Source: Phycisphaerae bacterium
GTDB taxonomy: Bacteria; Planctomycetota; Phycisphaerae; Sedimentisphaerales; Anaerobacaceae
Reading direction: 5' to 3'
DNA length: 8,259 bases
NCBI GenBank assembly: GCA_030609625.1
Contig: JAUWBX010000052.1
Coordinates: 1 to 8,259 of the forward strand
Part shown: positions 1-5,693 of the stretch, piece after piece
Layout: every line of letters starts with the position of its first letter
Numbering within the stretch: the first letter of the stretch is position 1
Program-made: the position numbers and the translations under genes
The notes under the pieces: model-generated
Database searches by the model: none
The model's input: only the letters and a program-made list of their open reading frames with translations
Told to the model about the DNA's origin: nothing

Positions 1-34
1 TGTTAACCGAAAACCGAAGTGAAAGTTTGCCAAA

Positions 35-1747
35 ATGACGAACACCAAGCAGAATAATAACAACAGTGAAAAGGAAAGGCTGGATTTTATTCGGCAGATT
101 GTGGCCGAAGACCTAAAGACTAATAAATGGGATGGGCGGGTTGTAACGCGGTTTCCGCCGGAGCCTAACGGGTATCTGCATATCGGACACGCTAAGAGTA
201 TCTGCCTGAATTTCGGTATCGCAGCGGAATTCGCGGGCCAGTGCCATCTGCGGTTTGATGATACTAATCCGACCAAAGAAGAGCAGGAATATATTGATTC
301 AATCATAGAAGACGTTCACTGGTTAGGCTGGGATTGGGAGGGGCATCTGTATTACGGCTCGGACTACTTTGAGCAGATGTACGAATATGCTGTGCAGCTT
401 ATAAAAAAAGGCAAAGCGTATGTCTGCGACCTGACGGCTGAGCAAACAAGAGAATATCGCGGCACGCTGACTAAGCCGGGAAAGGATAGTCCGTATCGCA
501 ACCGGTCAGTCGAGGAAAATCTCAACCTGTTCGAGCGGATGAAGGCGGGCGAATTCCCGGACGGCTCGCGCACACTGCGGGCGAAAATAGATATGTCAGC
601 CCCTAACCTGAATATGCGCGACCCTGTTATGTATCGAATTCTCCACGCGGCGCATCCTCGCACCAGCGATAAGTGGTGCATCTATCCGATGTATGACTGG
701 GCCCACGGGCTTGAAGATTCCATCGAAAGAATCACCCATTCGATTTGTACCCTGGAATTTGAGAACCATCGCCCGCTGTACGACTGGTTCCTTGAGAAGT
801 TGGATGCTTATCATCCCCAGCAGATAGAGTTCGCTCGGCTGAATCTGACCTACACCGTAATGAGCAAGCGCAAGCTGCTGAAACTGGTGCAGGAAGGGCA
901 TGTAGCCGGCTGGGCCGACCCGCGAATGCCGACCATCTGCGGCCTGCGCCGACGTGGTTACTCACCGCAGGCTATTCGGGAATTTTGTAGGCGAATAGGA
1001 GTCAACAAGTTCAACAGCACCGTCGATATCGCACTGCTGGAGCACTGCCTGCGGGAAGATTTGAACAAGACCTCGCCACGCGTAATGGCTGTGCTCAAGC
1101 CGCTCAAGGTGGTTATCGACAACTACCCAGAGGGTCAAGTTGAAGAGCTTGAGGCCATCAATAATCCGGAAGACCCAAACGCCGGGGTGCGGAAGGTTCC
1201 GTTCTCAGGCGAGCTGTACATCGAGCGGGATGATTTTATGGAGGAGCCGCCGAAGAAGTTCTACCGCTTAGCCCCCGGCCGAGAGGTTCGACTGCGATAT
1301 GCGTATTTTGTTACCTGCACGGATGTGATTAAGGATGAAAATGGCGAGGTTGTCGAGCTGCACTGCACTTATGACCCGGCCACGCGAGGCGGGGACGCTC
1401 CGGACGGACGCAAGGTCAAGTCAACGCTGCACTGGGTTTCAGCCGGCCACGCGCTCGAAGCCCAGGTGCGATTGTATGACCATTTGTTTACAAAGGAAAA
1501 TCCGGATGATGCAGTTGAGGGTGAGGATTTCAAATCCAACCTGAATCCGAATTCGCTGGAGATATTAGCTTCTTGCCGGGTTGAACCATCTCTGGCTGGC
1601 GCTGCACCGGGCAGTCGATACCAGTTCGAAAGGCTTGGCTATTTCTGTGTTGACCCTGATAGTTCCGATAGCAAGCTGGTGTTCAATCGAACAGTGTCAC
1701 TGCGCGACCCCTGGGCCAAGATACAGAAAGCCCAGAAGAAAAAGTAG
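35..1747 (+). CDS. glnS: Glutaminyl-tRNA synthetase (GlnRS)
   Basis: This class I aminoacyl-tRNA synthetase charges tRNA(Gln) with glutamine using ATP in the cytoplasm. The 570-residue product is close to the family length (about 550 in E. coli). The ATP-binding HIGH motif is intact at residues 49-52, inside PPEPNGYLHIGHAKS (41-55). The second signature, VMSKRK (275-280), is the GlnRS form of KMSKS. Other family stretches are LRFDDTNP (72-79), DWAHGLEDSIE (221-231) and DPRMPTICGLRRRGY (295-309). The C-terminal half from about residue 350 is the beta-barrel anticodon-binding part, ending in FNRTVSLRDPW (550-560) and a lysine-rich tail. The ATG at 35 is chosen because homology begins soon after it; residues 7-10 are a short Asn run. 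The ribosome binding site is weak. Having GlnRS implies direct charging of tRNA(Gln). The gene converges with trpC. Confidence 0.97.
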   Translation: MTNTKQNNNNSEKERLDFIRQIVAEDLKTNKWDGRVVTRFPPEPNGYLHIGHAKSICLNFGIAAEFAGQCHLRFDDTNPTKEEQEYIDSIIEDVHWLGWDWEGHLYYGSDYFEQMYEYAVQLIKKGKAYVCDLTAEQTREYRGTLTKPGKDSPYRNRSVEENLNLFERMKAGEFPDGSRTLRAKIDMSAPNLNMRDPVMYRILHAAHPRTSDKWCIYPMYDWAHGLEDSIERITHSICTLEFENHRPLYDWFLEKLDAYHPQQIEFARLNLTYTVMSKRKLLKLVQEGHVAGWADPRMPTICGLRRRGYSPQAIREFCRRIGVNKFNSTVDIALLEHCLREDLNKTSPRVMAVLKPLKVVIDNYPEGQVEELEAINNPEDPNAGVRKVPFSGELYIERDDFMEEPPKKFYRLAPGREVRLRYAYFVTCTDVIKDENGEVVELHCTYDPATRGGDAPDGRKVKSTLHWVSAGHALEAQVRLYDHLFTKENPDDAVEGEDFKSNLNPNSLEILASCRVEPSLAGAAPGSRYQFERLGYFCVDPDSSDSKLVFNRTVSLRDPWAKIQKAQKKK

Positions 1748-1768
1748 GTAGTTGACGGAGGGTGGCAG

Positions 1769-1810
1769 CCTCAAGCGCAGTCCCTTGGGGACACCTTACG
1801 GCGCTTGGGG
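1769..1810. repeat. Nested stem-loop downstream of glnS
   Basis: The outer arms CCTCAAGCGC (1769-1778) and GCGCTTGGGG (1801-1810) pair at nine of ten positions, the exception being an A/G. Inside lies a second hairpin, GTCCC (1780-1784) with GGGAC (1788-1792), around a 3-base loop. No T-run follows on the plus strand, so it is not a canonical intrinsic terminator for glnS. It sits 22 bases after the glnS stop and 44 bases before the double-hairpin repeat. It may be a separate dispersed repeat or part of a composite element. Confidence 0.55.
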
Positions 1811-1854
1811 ATGGCTGAGGATTGTGAGCTATTTTCTGTTGCGGAAACAGTATT

Positions 1855-1920
1855 TGTCATTCCCGCGAAAGCGGGAATCCAGCTTTTTCGCTCTGGACCC
1901 CTGCTTTCGCAGGGGTGACA
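1855..1920. repeat. Double-hairpin intergenic repeat (attcccgc...gcgggaat type)
   Basis: This is a 66-bp palindromic unit made of two hairpins. ATTCCCGC-GAAA-GCGGGAAT occupies 1859-1878 and ACCCCTGC-TTTC-GCAGGGGT occupies 1897-1916. Outer arms TGTCA (1855-1859) and TGACA (1916-1920), and inner arms CCAG (1879-1882) and CTGG (1893-1896), allow the whole unit to fold as a cruciform. The core is recognisable as the widespread REP-like family often mistranslated as 'SFPRKRESS' or 'VIPAKAGIQ'; the first of those appears in a plus-strand frame here. It lies between convergent genes, where it could stop transcription from both sides, although neither strand has a clear T-run after it. Mobilisation by a REP-associated Y1 transposase is known for related elements; no such gene is present here. 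Confidence 0.85.
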
Positions 1921-1950
1921 TCGTCGGTTTTCGTTTTACGCAACAGATTA

Positions 1951-2754
1951 TCAGCCAAACAGTTCGGCAAATTTTTGTTCTATGTCAGGGTGTTCGCACA
2001 GCGTCTGGCCGATCAGGACCGCTCTTACGCCGACGAATTTTAGCTTTTCTACGTCGGCCCGCGTTTTTATTCCGCTTTCAGCGACCAGCTCGTTTTTGTT
2101 ATCGACGAGTTCCGCTAATCGGCTGGTCGTGTTCAAATCGACCTGCATCGTTGTCAGGTTGCGGTTGTTGATTCCGAGAACGCTGTATCCTTTCTTAGGA
2201 AAGCCAATCAGGCTGCGGACGCCTAACAGCGTATCGGCCTGGTGAATTTCCAGAAGGACAGTTAGCGTCAACTCGGCTGCGGCTATCATCATGTCCATCA
2301 ATTCGCCGGGCTTTAGAGCTTCCGCTATTAACAGTATCGCATCGGCACCGGCGGCGCGGGATTCATAGACCTGCCAGAGGTCGATAATAAAATCCTTTCG
2401 CAAAACAGGCAAATCCACCGCCTGGCGTATCTGGTTTATATATTCGAGTCGGCCCTGAAAATATTTTTCATCGGTAAGAACGCTGATTGCATCGGCGCCG
2501 CATTTCCTGTAGGTTTGCGCGATTGCCACGGGGTCGAAGTCCTCGCGAATAATCCCTGCCGACGGCGAGGCCTTTTTGACCTCGGCAATAACGTTTATGC
2601 CGCGGCTGTTTGGTTTGGTGACGGCCTTGTAGAAGTTGCGGCACTTGGGCAGAGAGCGTATCTGCTCTTTGAGATTCTCGAGACTTCTCTGTGATTGTCG
2701 AGATTGGACTTCAACTCTTTTGTCAGCGATTATTTTATCTAATATATTCGCCAA
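1951..2754 (-). CDS. trpC: Indole-3-glycerol phosphate synthase (TrpC)
   Basis: TrpC closes the ring of CdRP (1-(2-carboxyphenylamino)-1-deoxyribulose 5-phosphate) to indole-3-glycerol phosphate, the fourth step from chorismate to tryptophan. The 267-residue product is a single TIM barrel of normal length. Catalytic and binding motifs are complete: IAEVKKASPSAG (56-67, with Glu58 and Lys60), LRKDFIID (118-125, Lys120), LLEIH (167-171, Glu169), INNRNL (195-200) and VAESGI (224-229, Glu226). The start is TTG at 2754. An in-frame TAA lies three codons upstream with no ATG or GTG between, and the protein opens NILDKIIADKR, like other TrpC N-termini. An AGGG ribosome binding site (2764-2767) precedes it by nine bases. 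The gene follows the DUF1844 gene after 87 bases. No other trp gene is visible, so the pathway is probably scattered. Confidence 0.96.
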   Translation of the reverse strand: MANILDKIIADKRVEVQSRQSQRSLENLKEQIRSLPKCRNFYKAVTKPNSRGINVIAEVKKASPSAGIIREDFDPVAIAQTYRKCGADAISVLTDEKYFQGRLEYINQIRQAVDLPVLRKDFIIDLWQVYESRAAGADAILLIAEALKPGELMDMMIAAAELTLTVLLEIHQADTLLGVRSLIGFPKKGYSVLGINNRNLTTMQVDLNTTSRLAELVDNKNELVAESGIKTRADVEKLKFVGVRAVLIGQTLCEHPDIEQKFAELFG

Positions 2755-2763
2755 TTTGGTTTA

Positions 2764-2841
2764 CCCTGTTAGAAAGTTTTTCTTTTGTGCCGGTTTTACG
2801 TCGTGCCCATAGCCCCGTCATTCATTGAGTTTCTAACGGAG
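2764..2841. repeat. Intercistronic inverted repeat carrying the trpC ribosome binding site
   Basis: GTTAGAAA (2768-2775) and TTTCTAAC (2830-2837) are perfect inverted arms separated by 54 bases. On the minus-strand transcript the stem extends past one C/A mismatch. CTCC, next to the DUF1844 stop codon, can then face AGGG (with one G-U pair), which is the probable trpC Shine-Dalgarno sequence. The left arm TTACCCTGTTAGAA (2761-2774) matches TTACCCCGTTAGAG (8187-8200) at 12 of 14 bases, which suggests two members of one palindrome family. Confidence 0.5.
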
Positions 2842-3234
2842 TTATTCTGCAACTTTAACATAGCCCATACGAAGCTCGTTGAGGGTATTAGCCAGAACTG
2901 TTTCTTCCTCTTTGGTTAAATTGCCTTTGGTTTTTTCTTCGAGGATCTCGAGCATATCAATATTGTATTTTCCCAGCTCCAAATCCGGCTCTCTTTTTTC
3001 CTGTCCCTTAACCTGCAACAGGCCCAGAGCAAATAATGCCTGCGTGGTAAGCATGCTTATCAATGCAGCGAAATTACCCTGTGGTAAAGGACCGCGAGCC
3101 TGCTTTTCTTCCGGTGTTTTCTTCTTCTCGGCCTCTTCCTGTGCGGCTAATATTTCCTTCTCTTTTCGCGCTTCGGCCTTCCAGTCTTCATCGACTATGA
3201 TCTTTTTCTCTTCTTTCTTTTCTTTTTCGGCCAT
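2842..3234 (-). CDS. DUF1844 domain protein of unknown function
   Basis: This is a small protein of 130 residues. Residues 1-48 are extremely rich in Lys and Glu and probably form a charged helix or disordered tail. The conserved part starts at NFAALISMLTTQALFALGLL (54-73), a hydrophobic helix too polar to be a confident membrane segment. It continues with DLELGKYNIDMLEILEEKT (84-102) and ends in a helix with LNELRMGYVKV (118-128), the usual DUF1844 pattern of residues. No biochemical function is known to me for the family. The start ATG has an AAAGGG site (3243-3248) eight bases upstream. The gene begins only 24 bases after the smpB stop, so the two are almost certainly co-transcribed. Its role is unknown; the neighbourhood alone hints at translation-linked housekeeping. 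Confidence 0.88.
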   Translation of the reverse strand: MAEKEKKEEKKIIVDEDWKAEARKEKEILAAQEEAEKKKTPEEKQARGPLPQGNFAALISMLTTQALFALGLLQVKGQEKREPDLELGKYNIDMLEILEEKTKGNLTKEEETVLANTLNELRMGYVKVAE

Positions 3235-3258
3235 AATTAGAACCCTTTGAATGTTCTG

Positions 3259-3744
3259 TTATCTGCGATATTTTTTCATACTTCTATCGACATCGCGTTT
3301 TTGGTCGCGTTCGGTAATTGCTTTTCTTTTGTCGTATTGCCTTTTGCCTCTGGCTAAGGCTAATTCTATTTTTGCCAGGCCCCTGTCGTTGAAATAAATC
3401 CGCAACGGCACCAGGGTAAAGCCGCGCTGTTCGAGTTTGGTTCTTATTTTGTGGATTTCGGCCTTATGCAGCAGCAGCTTTCTTTTTCTGGTCGGCTCGT
3501 GCTGCCAGGCTCCGGCCTGCTGGTATGGGGCGATGGTTGCCCCGACGAGCCAGCACTGTTGGTCTTCGACCCTCGCGTAGGAACCGTTCAGGTCGGCCTG
3601 AGCGTCCCGCAGCGATTTAACCTCGGTGCCTAACAGTTTCAGGCCGGCCTCGAACTTCTCGATGAGCTCGAAGTTTCTGTAAGCCTTTTTATTGACCGCC
3701 ACCGGACCCTGTTTATCTCTTTCCTTGCGCGATTTTGCTGCCAT
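3259..3744 (-). CDS. smpB: SsrA-binding protein SmpB (trans-translation)
   Basis: SmpB binds tmRNA and delivers it to ribosomes stalled on mRNAs without a stop codon, which are then rescued with a degradation tag. From the chosen ATG at 3744 the product has 161 residues, the normal family length. The core reads NKKAYRNFELIEKFEAG (18-34), then LLGTEVKSLR, the Gly-Ser-Tyr-Ala stretch and LLLHKAEI, all typical of the OB-fold domain. KRQYDKR leads into the basic C-terminal tail (RSMKKYRR), which enters the mRNA channel in known structures. The frame is open for 30 more codons, to an ATG at 3834, but that extension has no family resemblance. A promoter fits directly upstream of the 3744 ATG, and no Shine-Dalgarno sequence is visible. 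It is the first gene of the smpB-DUF1844-trpC cluster. Confidence 0.96.
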   Translation of the reverse strand: MAAKSRKERDKQGPVAVNKKAYRNFELIEKFEAGLKLLGTEVKSLRDAQADLNGSYARVEDQQCWLVGATIAPYQQAGAWQHEPTRKRKLLLHKAEIHKIRTKLEQRGFTLVPLRIYFNDRGLAKIELALARGKRQYDKRKAITERDQKRDVDRSMKKYRR

Positions 3745-3751
3745 TTGCACT

Positions 3752-3780
3752 ATGATAGCGACAGGATGAGGATTTTGCAA
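3752..3780 (-). promoter_or_regulatory. Candidate sigma-70 promoter of smpB
   Basis: Read on the minus strand, TTGCAA (3780-3775) and TATCAT (3757-3752) are separated by exactly 17 bases and resemble the -35 and -10 consensus. Only seven bases lie between the -10 box and the smpB ATG. Transcription would therefore start at or next to the A of the start codon and give a leaderless mRNA. This is a pattern match only. Confidence 0.55.
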
Positions 3781-3849
3781 GAACCGGGTACCTATATCAG
3801 AAATCAGAGGTAAGAAGACAGAAGTCAGTGTCATTCAGTGTAATAAGAA

Positions 3850-3879
3850 GCGGCCTTATGCGATTGTGCATAAGGCCGC
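3850..3879 (-). terminator. Intrinsic terminator after the pseudopilin gene
   Basis: A perfect 11-bp stem, GCGGCCTTATG (3850-3860) with CATAAGGCCGC (3869-3879), closes an 8-base loop. On the minus strand the stem is followed by TTCTTATTA, a moderately T-rich tail. It lies about 90 bases after the pseudopilin stop and before the smpB promoter, so it should keep the two transcription units apart. Confidence 0.75.
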
Positions 3880-3932
3880 CTGTAAACAATCGAAGCAAAA
3901 ATAATCTTTACGCTGTCCGGCTATCAGCCAAT

Positions 3933-3954
3933 ACGGTGTTCTATGAACAGCCGT
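3933..3954 (-). repeat. Second stem-loop in the pseudopilin 3' region
   Basis: ACGGTGTTC (3933-3941) pairs with GAACA-CCGT (3945-3949 and 3951-3954), with G3950 bulged, around a TAT loop. A longer pairing, AATACGG (3930-3936) with CCGTATT (3964-3970), competes with it and reaches into the pseudopilin stop codon. The structure could protect the mRNA 3' end or help termination at the stronger hairpin 50 bases further on. Confidence 0.4.
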
Positions 3955-3968
3955 GTTGAGACGCCGTA

Positions 3969-5258
3969 TTAAAAATCGCGCACGATTACTCCATCTTTGC
4001 CGACTGGGTACTGGTCTGAGCCGTTGACCTTCAGGTTATAGACCTTGCCGACGAAGGGCATTGCCCTGGTTACAACGTTCTTGATAGCAATTGTGCCGTT
4101 TAGAGATTTCAGGTTCATGCCACTTTCCAGATTCTGGGCAGCTACCCATTGTCCGGAATCAAGCATGAAGCAGTGTGCACACACGACGCTGATGCGATTT
4201 CCGTTTTCGAGCGTTATATCGCGGCATTCGAAGGTTCCCTCGTGCTCTTCGAGCTTATCTAAGCTCGCTGTTGCAAGACAGTTGATTGCCTGACCTGCGG
4301 TAACTTTCGAGATTTGCACGAGTGCCCCATTTACCCATACGGGCGTATCAGCAAGGAAGCATCCCCTGCCCTTTGGCGGGGGTGCAGGTGCGGCTCCGCC
4401 TTCGCCATCGTGTACCAGGAATGAATCCAATCTATCGCCTGGCTCAGTGGCTCCGGGTATAGGTAAGCCGCCTCGTCGAGGATCTCCGCCGTCCCAGTAG
4501 GTGTAGATATTATCGTCATTGATGGCGCAGAATGGTTCTTTTGCGAATTCTACGTGGCTGTCCATAAACAATACGTTTTGTCCATCTTCCTGGTGGGCAA
4601 TGGCGTTTCCAATATTGACTGCTTCTCTACCACCGTCAGGGTTGTATGAGGACAACAAGCCGGGGTCCTTGCGTTCCGCAGCGGGAGAGTCTATCCATGG
4701 ATTTCGGTCGGCTGCCACCGCCATACCCGGTTCGCTTGACGTGGTCAGGGCATACAGGCCATAAGGCATGTGGTAGGCGTAGCTGCAGTGTTCTAATGGT
4801 GCACCGCCGAAGTCCCAGAGGTCGATAAGCTCTCTGTCGCCTGCCTGGTAGTCGGAGGGCTTAAATTCTCTGGTCCCGGAATCACCCTTGCAGATAAAGG
4901 ACTTAGGCGTTACCTCGGCATACTTGACCAGAAGATAGAAGCTGGAGGTAATGGTTGCATGGCCGCCGCTGCCGTCGGTGCCGCTTAAGCCGTAAGCGCC
5001 GAATCGGGAAAGGGCCAGCCAGTCCACAGGGCCCTGCCAAATGCTGTTTCTTCCGCCGGCACGCGGAAACTCGTCTTCGTAATCGTTGCTGTAGATAAGC
5101 ATTGCTTTGCCGATGCCGGACAGGTTCGTCCCGCAGACCATTCTAAAGGCAATCTGCCTTACCCTGGCCAGCGCTGGCATCAGAATGCCCATCAGCAGCG
5201 CTATGATCGCAATCACGACCAACAGCTCAACTAATGTAAAACCTTTCTTTTTCCTCAT
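3969..5258 (-). CDS. Pseudopilin-like protein with C-terminal Hint autoprocessing domain
   Basis: The 429-residue product opens with a type IV prepilin signal, MRKKKG|FTLVELLVVIAII. A prepilin peptidase should cut after Gly6 and methylate Phe7. The hydrophobic helix (7-29) anchors it in the inner membrane or packs it into a pilus or type II secretion pseudopilus. Residues 30-245 resemble the planctomycete prepilin-processing (DUF1559/H-X9-DG) type: Cys residues at 42, 123 and 158, then AHQEDGQNVLFMDSHVEF (221-238). That last stretch is an H-x10-DS variant of the usual H-x9-DG. A Pro/Ala linker (289-296) leads to a Hint domain (300-429). It starts CFLADTPVWV and has AHCFMLDSGQWVAAQNLESG (361-380) and KVYNLKVNGSDQYPVGKDGV (405-424). 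Splicing residues are missing at the C-terminus. The AAGGAG site at 5271-5266 supports the ATG at 5258. The gene stands alone, with a terminator behind it; its role is unknown. Confidence 0.9.
   Translation of the reverse strand: MRKKKGFTLVELLVVIAIIALLMGILMPALARVRQIAFRMVCGTNLSGIGKAMLIYSNDYEDEFPRAGGRNSIWQGPVDWLALSRFGAYGLSGTDGSGGHATITSSFYLLVKYAEVTPKSFICKGDSGTREFKPSDYQAGDRELIDLWDFGGAPLEHCSYAYHMPYGLYALTTSSEPGMAVAADRNPWIDSPAAERKDPGLLSSYNPDGGREAVNIGNAIAHQEDGQNVLFMDSHVEFAKEPFCAINDDNIYTYWDGGDPRRGGLPIPGATEPGDRLDSFLVHDGEGGAAPAPPPKGRGCFLADTPVWVNGALVQISKVTAGQAINCLATASLDKLEEHEGTFECRDITLENGNRISVVCAHCFMLDSGQWVAAQNLESGMNLKSLNGTIAIKNVVTRAMPFVGKVYNLKVNGSDQYPVGKDGVIVRDF
3972..4361 (-). other. Hint (Hedgehog/intein-like) domain of the pseudopilin
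   Basis: This is the domain encoded by residues 300-429. Cys300 sits in the block-A pattern C-F-L-A-x-T-P-V and is the candidate nucleophile for an N-to-S acyl shift. The block-B histidine is His362, but the residue three before it is Val359, where T-x-x-H is usual. The last strand, VYNLKVNGSDQYPVG, is typical. The protein ends VIVRDF, whereas splicing inteins and many bacterial intein-like domains end VxxHN. With no Asn and no C-extein, splicing is impossible. Cleavage before Cys300, or transfer of the pseudopilin to a nucleophile as in Hedgehog, remains possible. An inactive, purely structural Hint fold is also possible. Confidence 0.8.
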
Positions 5259-5265
5259 TTTTGTT

Positions 5266-5271
5266 CTCCTT
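5266..5271 (-). promoter_or_regulatory. Strong ribosome binding site of the pseudopilin gene
   Basis: AAGGAG on the minus strand stands seven bases before the ATG at 5258. It fixes the start codon and predicts efficient translation. The inverted-repeat arm at 5281-5289 lies only 9 bases upstream of it on the transcript. Confidence 0.85.
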
Positions 5272-5280
5272 TTCTATTTT

Positions 5281-5393
5281 GAGATTCGCAGATTTGACCG
5301 TTTTTAAGTACGCTTCGGTTTACTTTTTGATATATAAATGCTTACTGTCACATAAATGCCGGACACTAAACACCCTTTTCTGTCGCGAATCTC
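5281..5393. repeat. Inverted repeat A in the pseudopilin upstream region
   Basis: GAGATTCGC (5281-5289) is the exact reverse complement of GCGAATCTC (5385-5393), with 95 bases between. Each arm is interleaved with an arm of the longer repeat at 5295-5310/5410-5425, giving the order A-B-A'-B'. On its own a 9-bp match is weak; its crossing with the 16-bp repeat is what makes it notable. Confidence 0.5.
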
Positions 5394-5425
5394 CTTGATT
5401 TAATATTTTTACTTAAAAACGGTCA
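5295..5425. repeat. Inverted repeat B, 16-bp perfect arms
   Basis: TGACCGTTTTTAAGTA (5295-5310) and TACTTAAAAACGGTCA (5410-5425) are exact reverse complements, 99 bases apart. If the pseudopilin transcript starts upstream of 5425, both arms are in its 5' leader. Terminal arms of this length also suit a miniature transposable element of 131 bp, but no target-site duplication is visible at the edges. Paired protein-binding sites are a third reading. Confidence 0.7.
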
Positions 5426-5538
5426 GTCCAACCTTGCAAAACCAGTTTTGCCAACAGGGTTTGTACGCTCAACTTAACATACTTTCAGCATAGCTGTCGA
5501 TTCGAGGTTACAAGCCAAACCGCAAAATGCCTTTTCCC

Positions 5539-5625
5539 GGCAGGTGGGTTTTATGATATGAAATTTCGACCAAATTATGATGACGGTTTAAATTATAATA
5601 ACAATACTTTTCAAACCTACCTGCC
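5539..5625. repeat. Inverted repeat C in the divergent intergenic region
   Basis: GGCAGGTGGGTTT (5539-5551) and AAACCTACCTGCC (5613-5625) are complementary at 12 of 13 positions, and the single mismatch would be a G-U pair in RNA. The 61-base loop is AT-rich and contains a TATAAT on each strand around 5592-5599. The right arm ends six bases before another plus-strand TATAAT (5631-5636). It could be an operator-like pair or a leader hairpin. The rest of the 485-bp gap shows no gene; a small hairpin, GCAAAA-CCAG-TTTTGC, lies at 5436-5451. Confidence 0.55.
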
Positions 5626-5693
5626 TCGACTATAATATTAACACAGTACGGCTTGTCCTGTCAAATAAATTATCGACAAATTTTCCAAATTTC

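Noticed and set aside
364..965. Minus-strand open frames inside glnS
   Set aside because: They are overlapping antisense shadows of a well-conserved gene, with no start signals or domain features.
1752..2171. A 139-codon plus-strand frame after glnS
   Set aside because: It runs through the stem-loop and the double-hairpin repeat (giving the well-known spurious SFPRKRESS peptide) and then antisense to trpC.
2879..3250. A 123-codon plus-strand frame opposite the DUF1844 gene
   Set aside because: Its Ser/Phe-rich translation is the antisense of Lys/Glu-rich codons; the minus-strand frame has the family motifs and a ribosome binding site.
3745..3834. N-terminal extension of smpB to the upstream ATG
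   Set aside because: These 30 residues have no SmpB resemblance and cover the candidate promoter. The ATG at 3744 gives the normal family length.
4300..4361. Possible intein insertion or toxin cassette in the pseudopilin gene
   Set aside because: The Hint domain is the last part of the protein, with no C-extein, no homing endonuclease and no toxin or immunity gene after it, so it is a C-terminal fusion domain and not an inserted intein.
5434..5454. Possible sigma-54 promoter of the pseudopilin gene (minus strand TTGGCAAAACTGGTTTTGCAA)
   Set aside because: The GG and GC elements are three bases too far apart for the strict -24/-12 spacing. The resemblance comes from a small palindrome (GCAAAA/TTTTGC).
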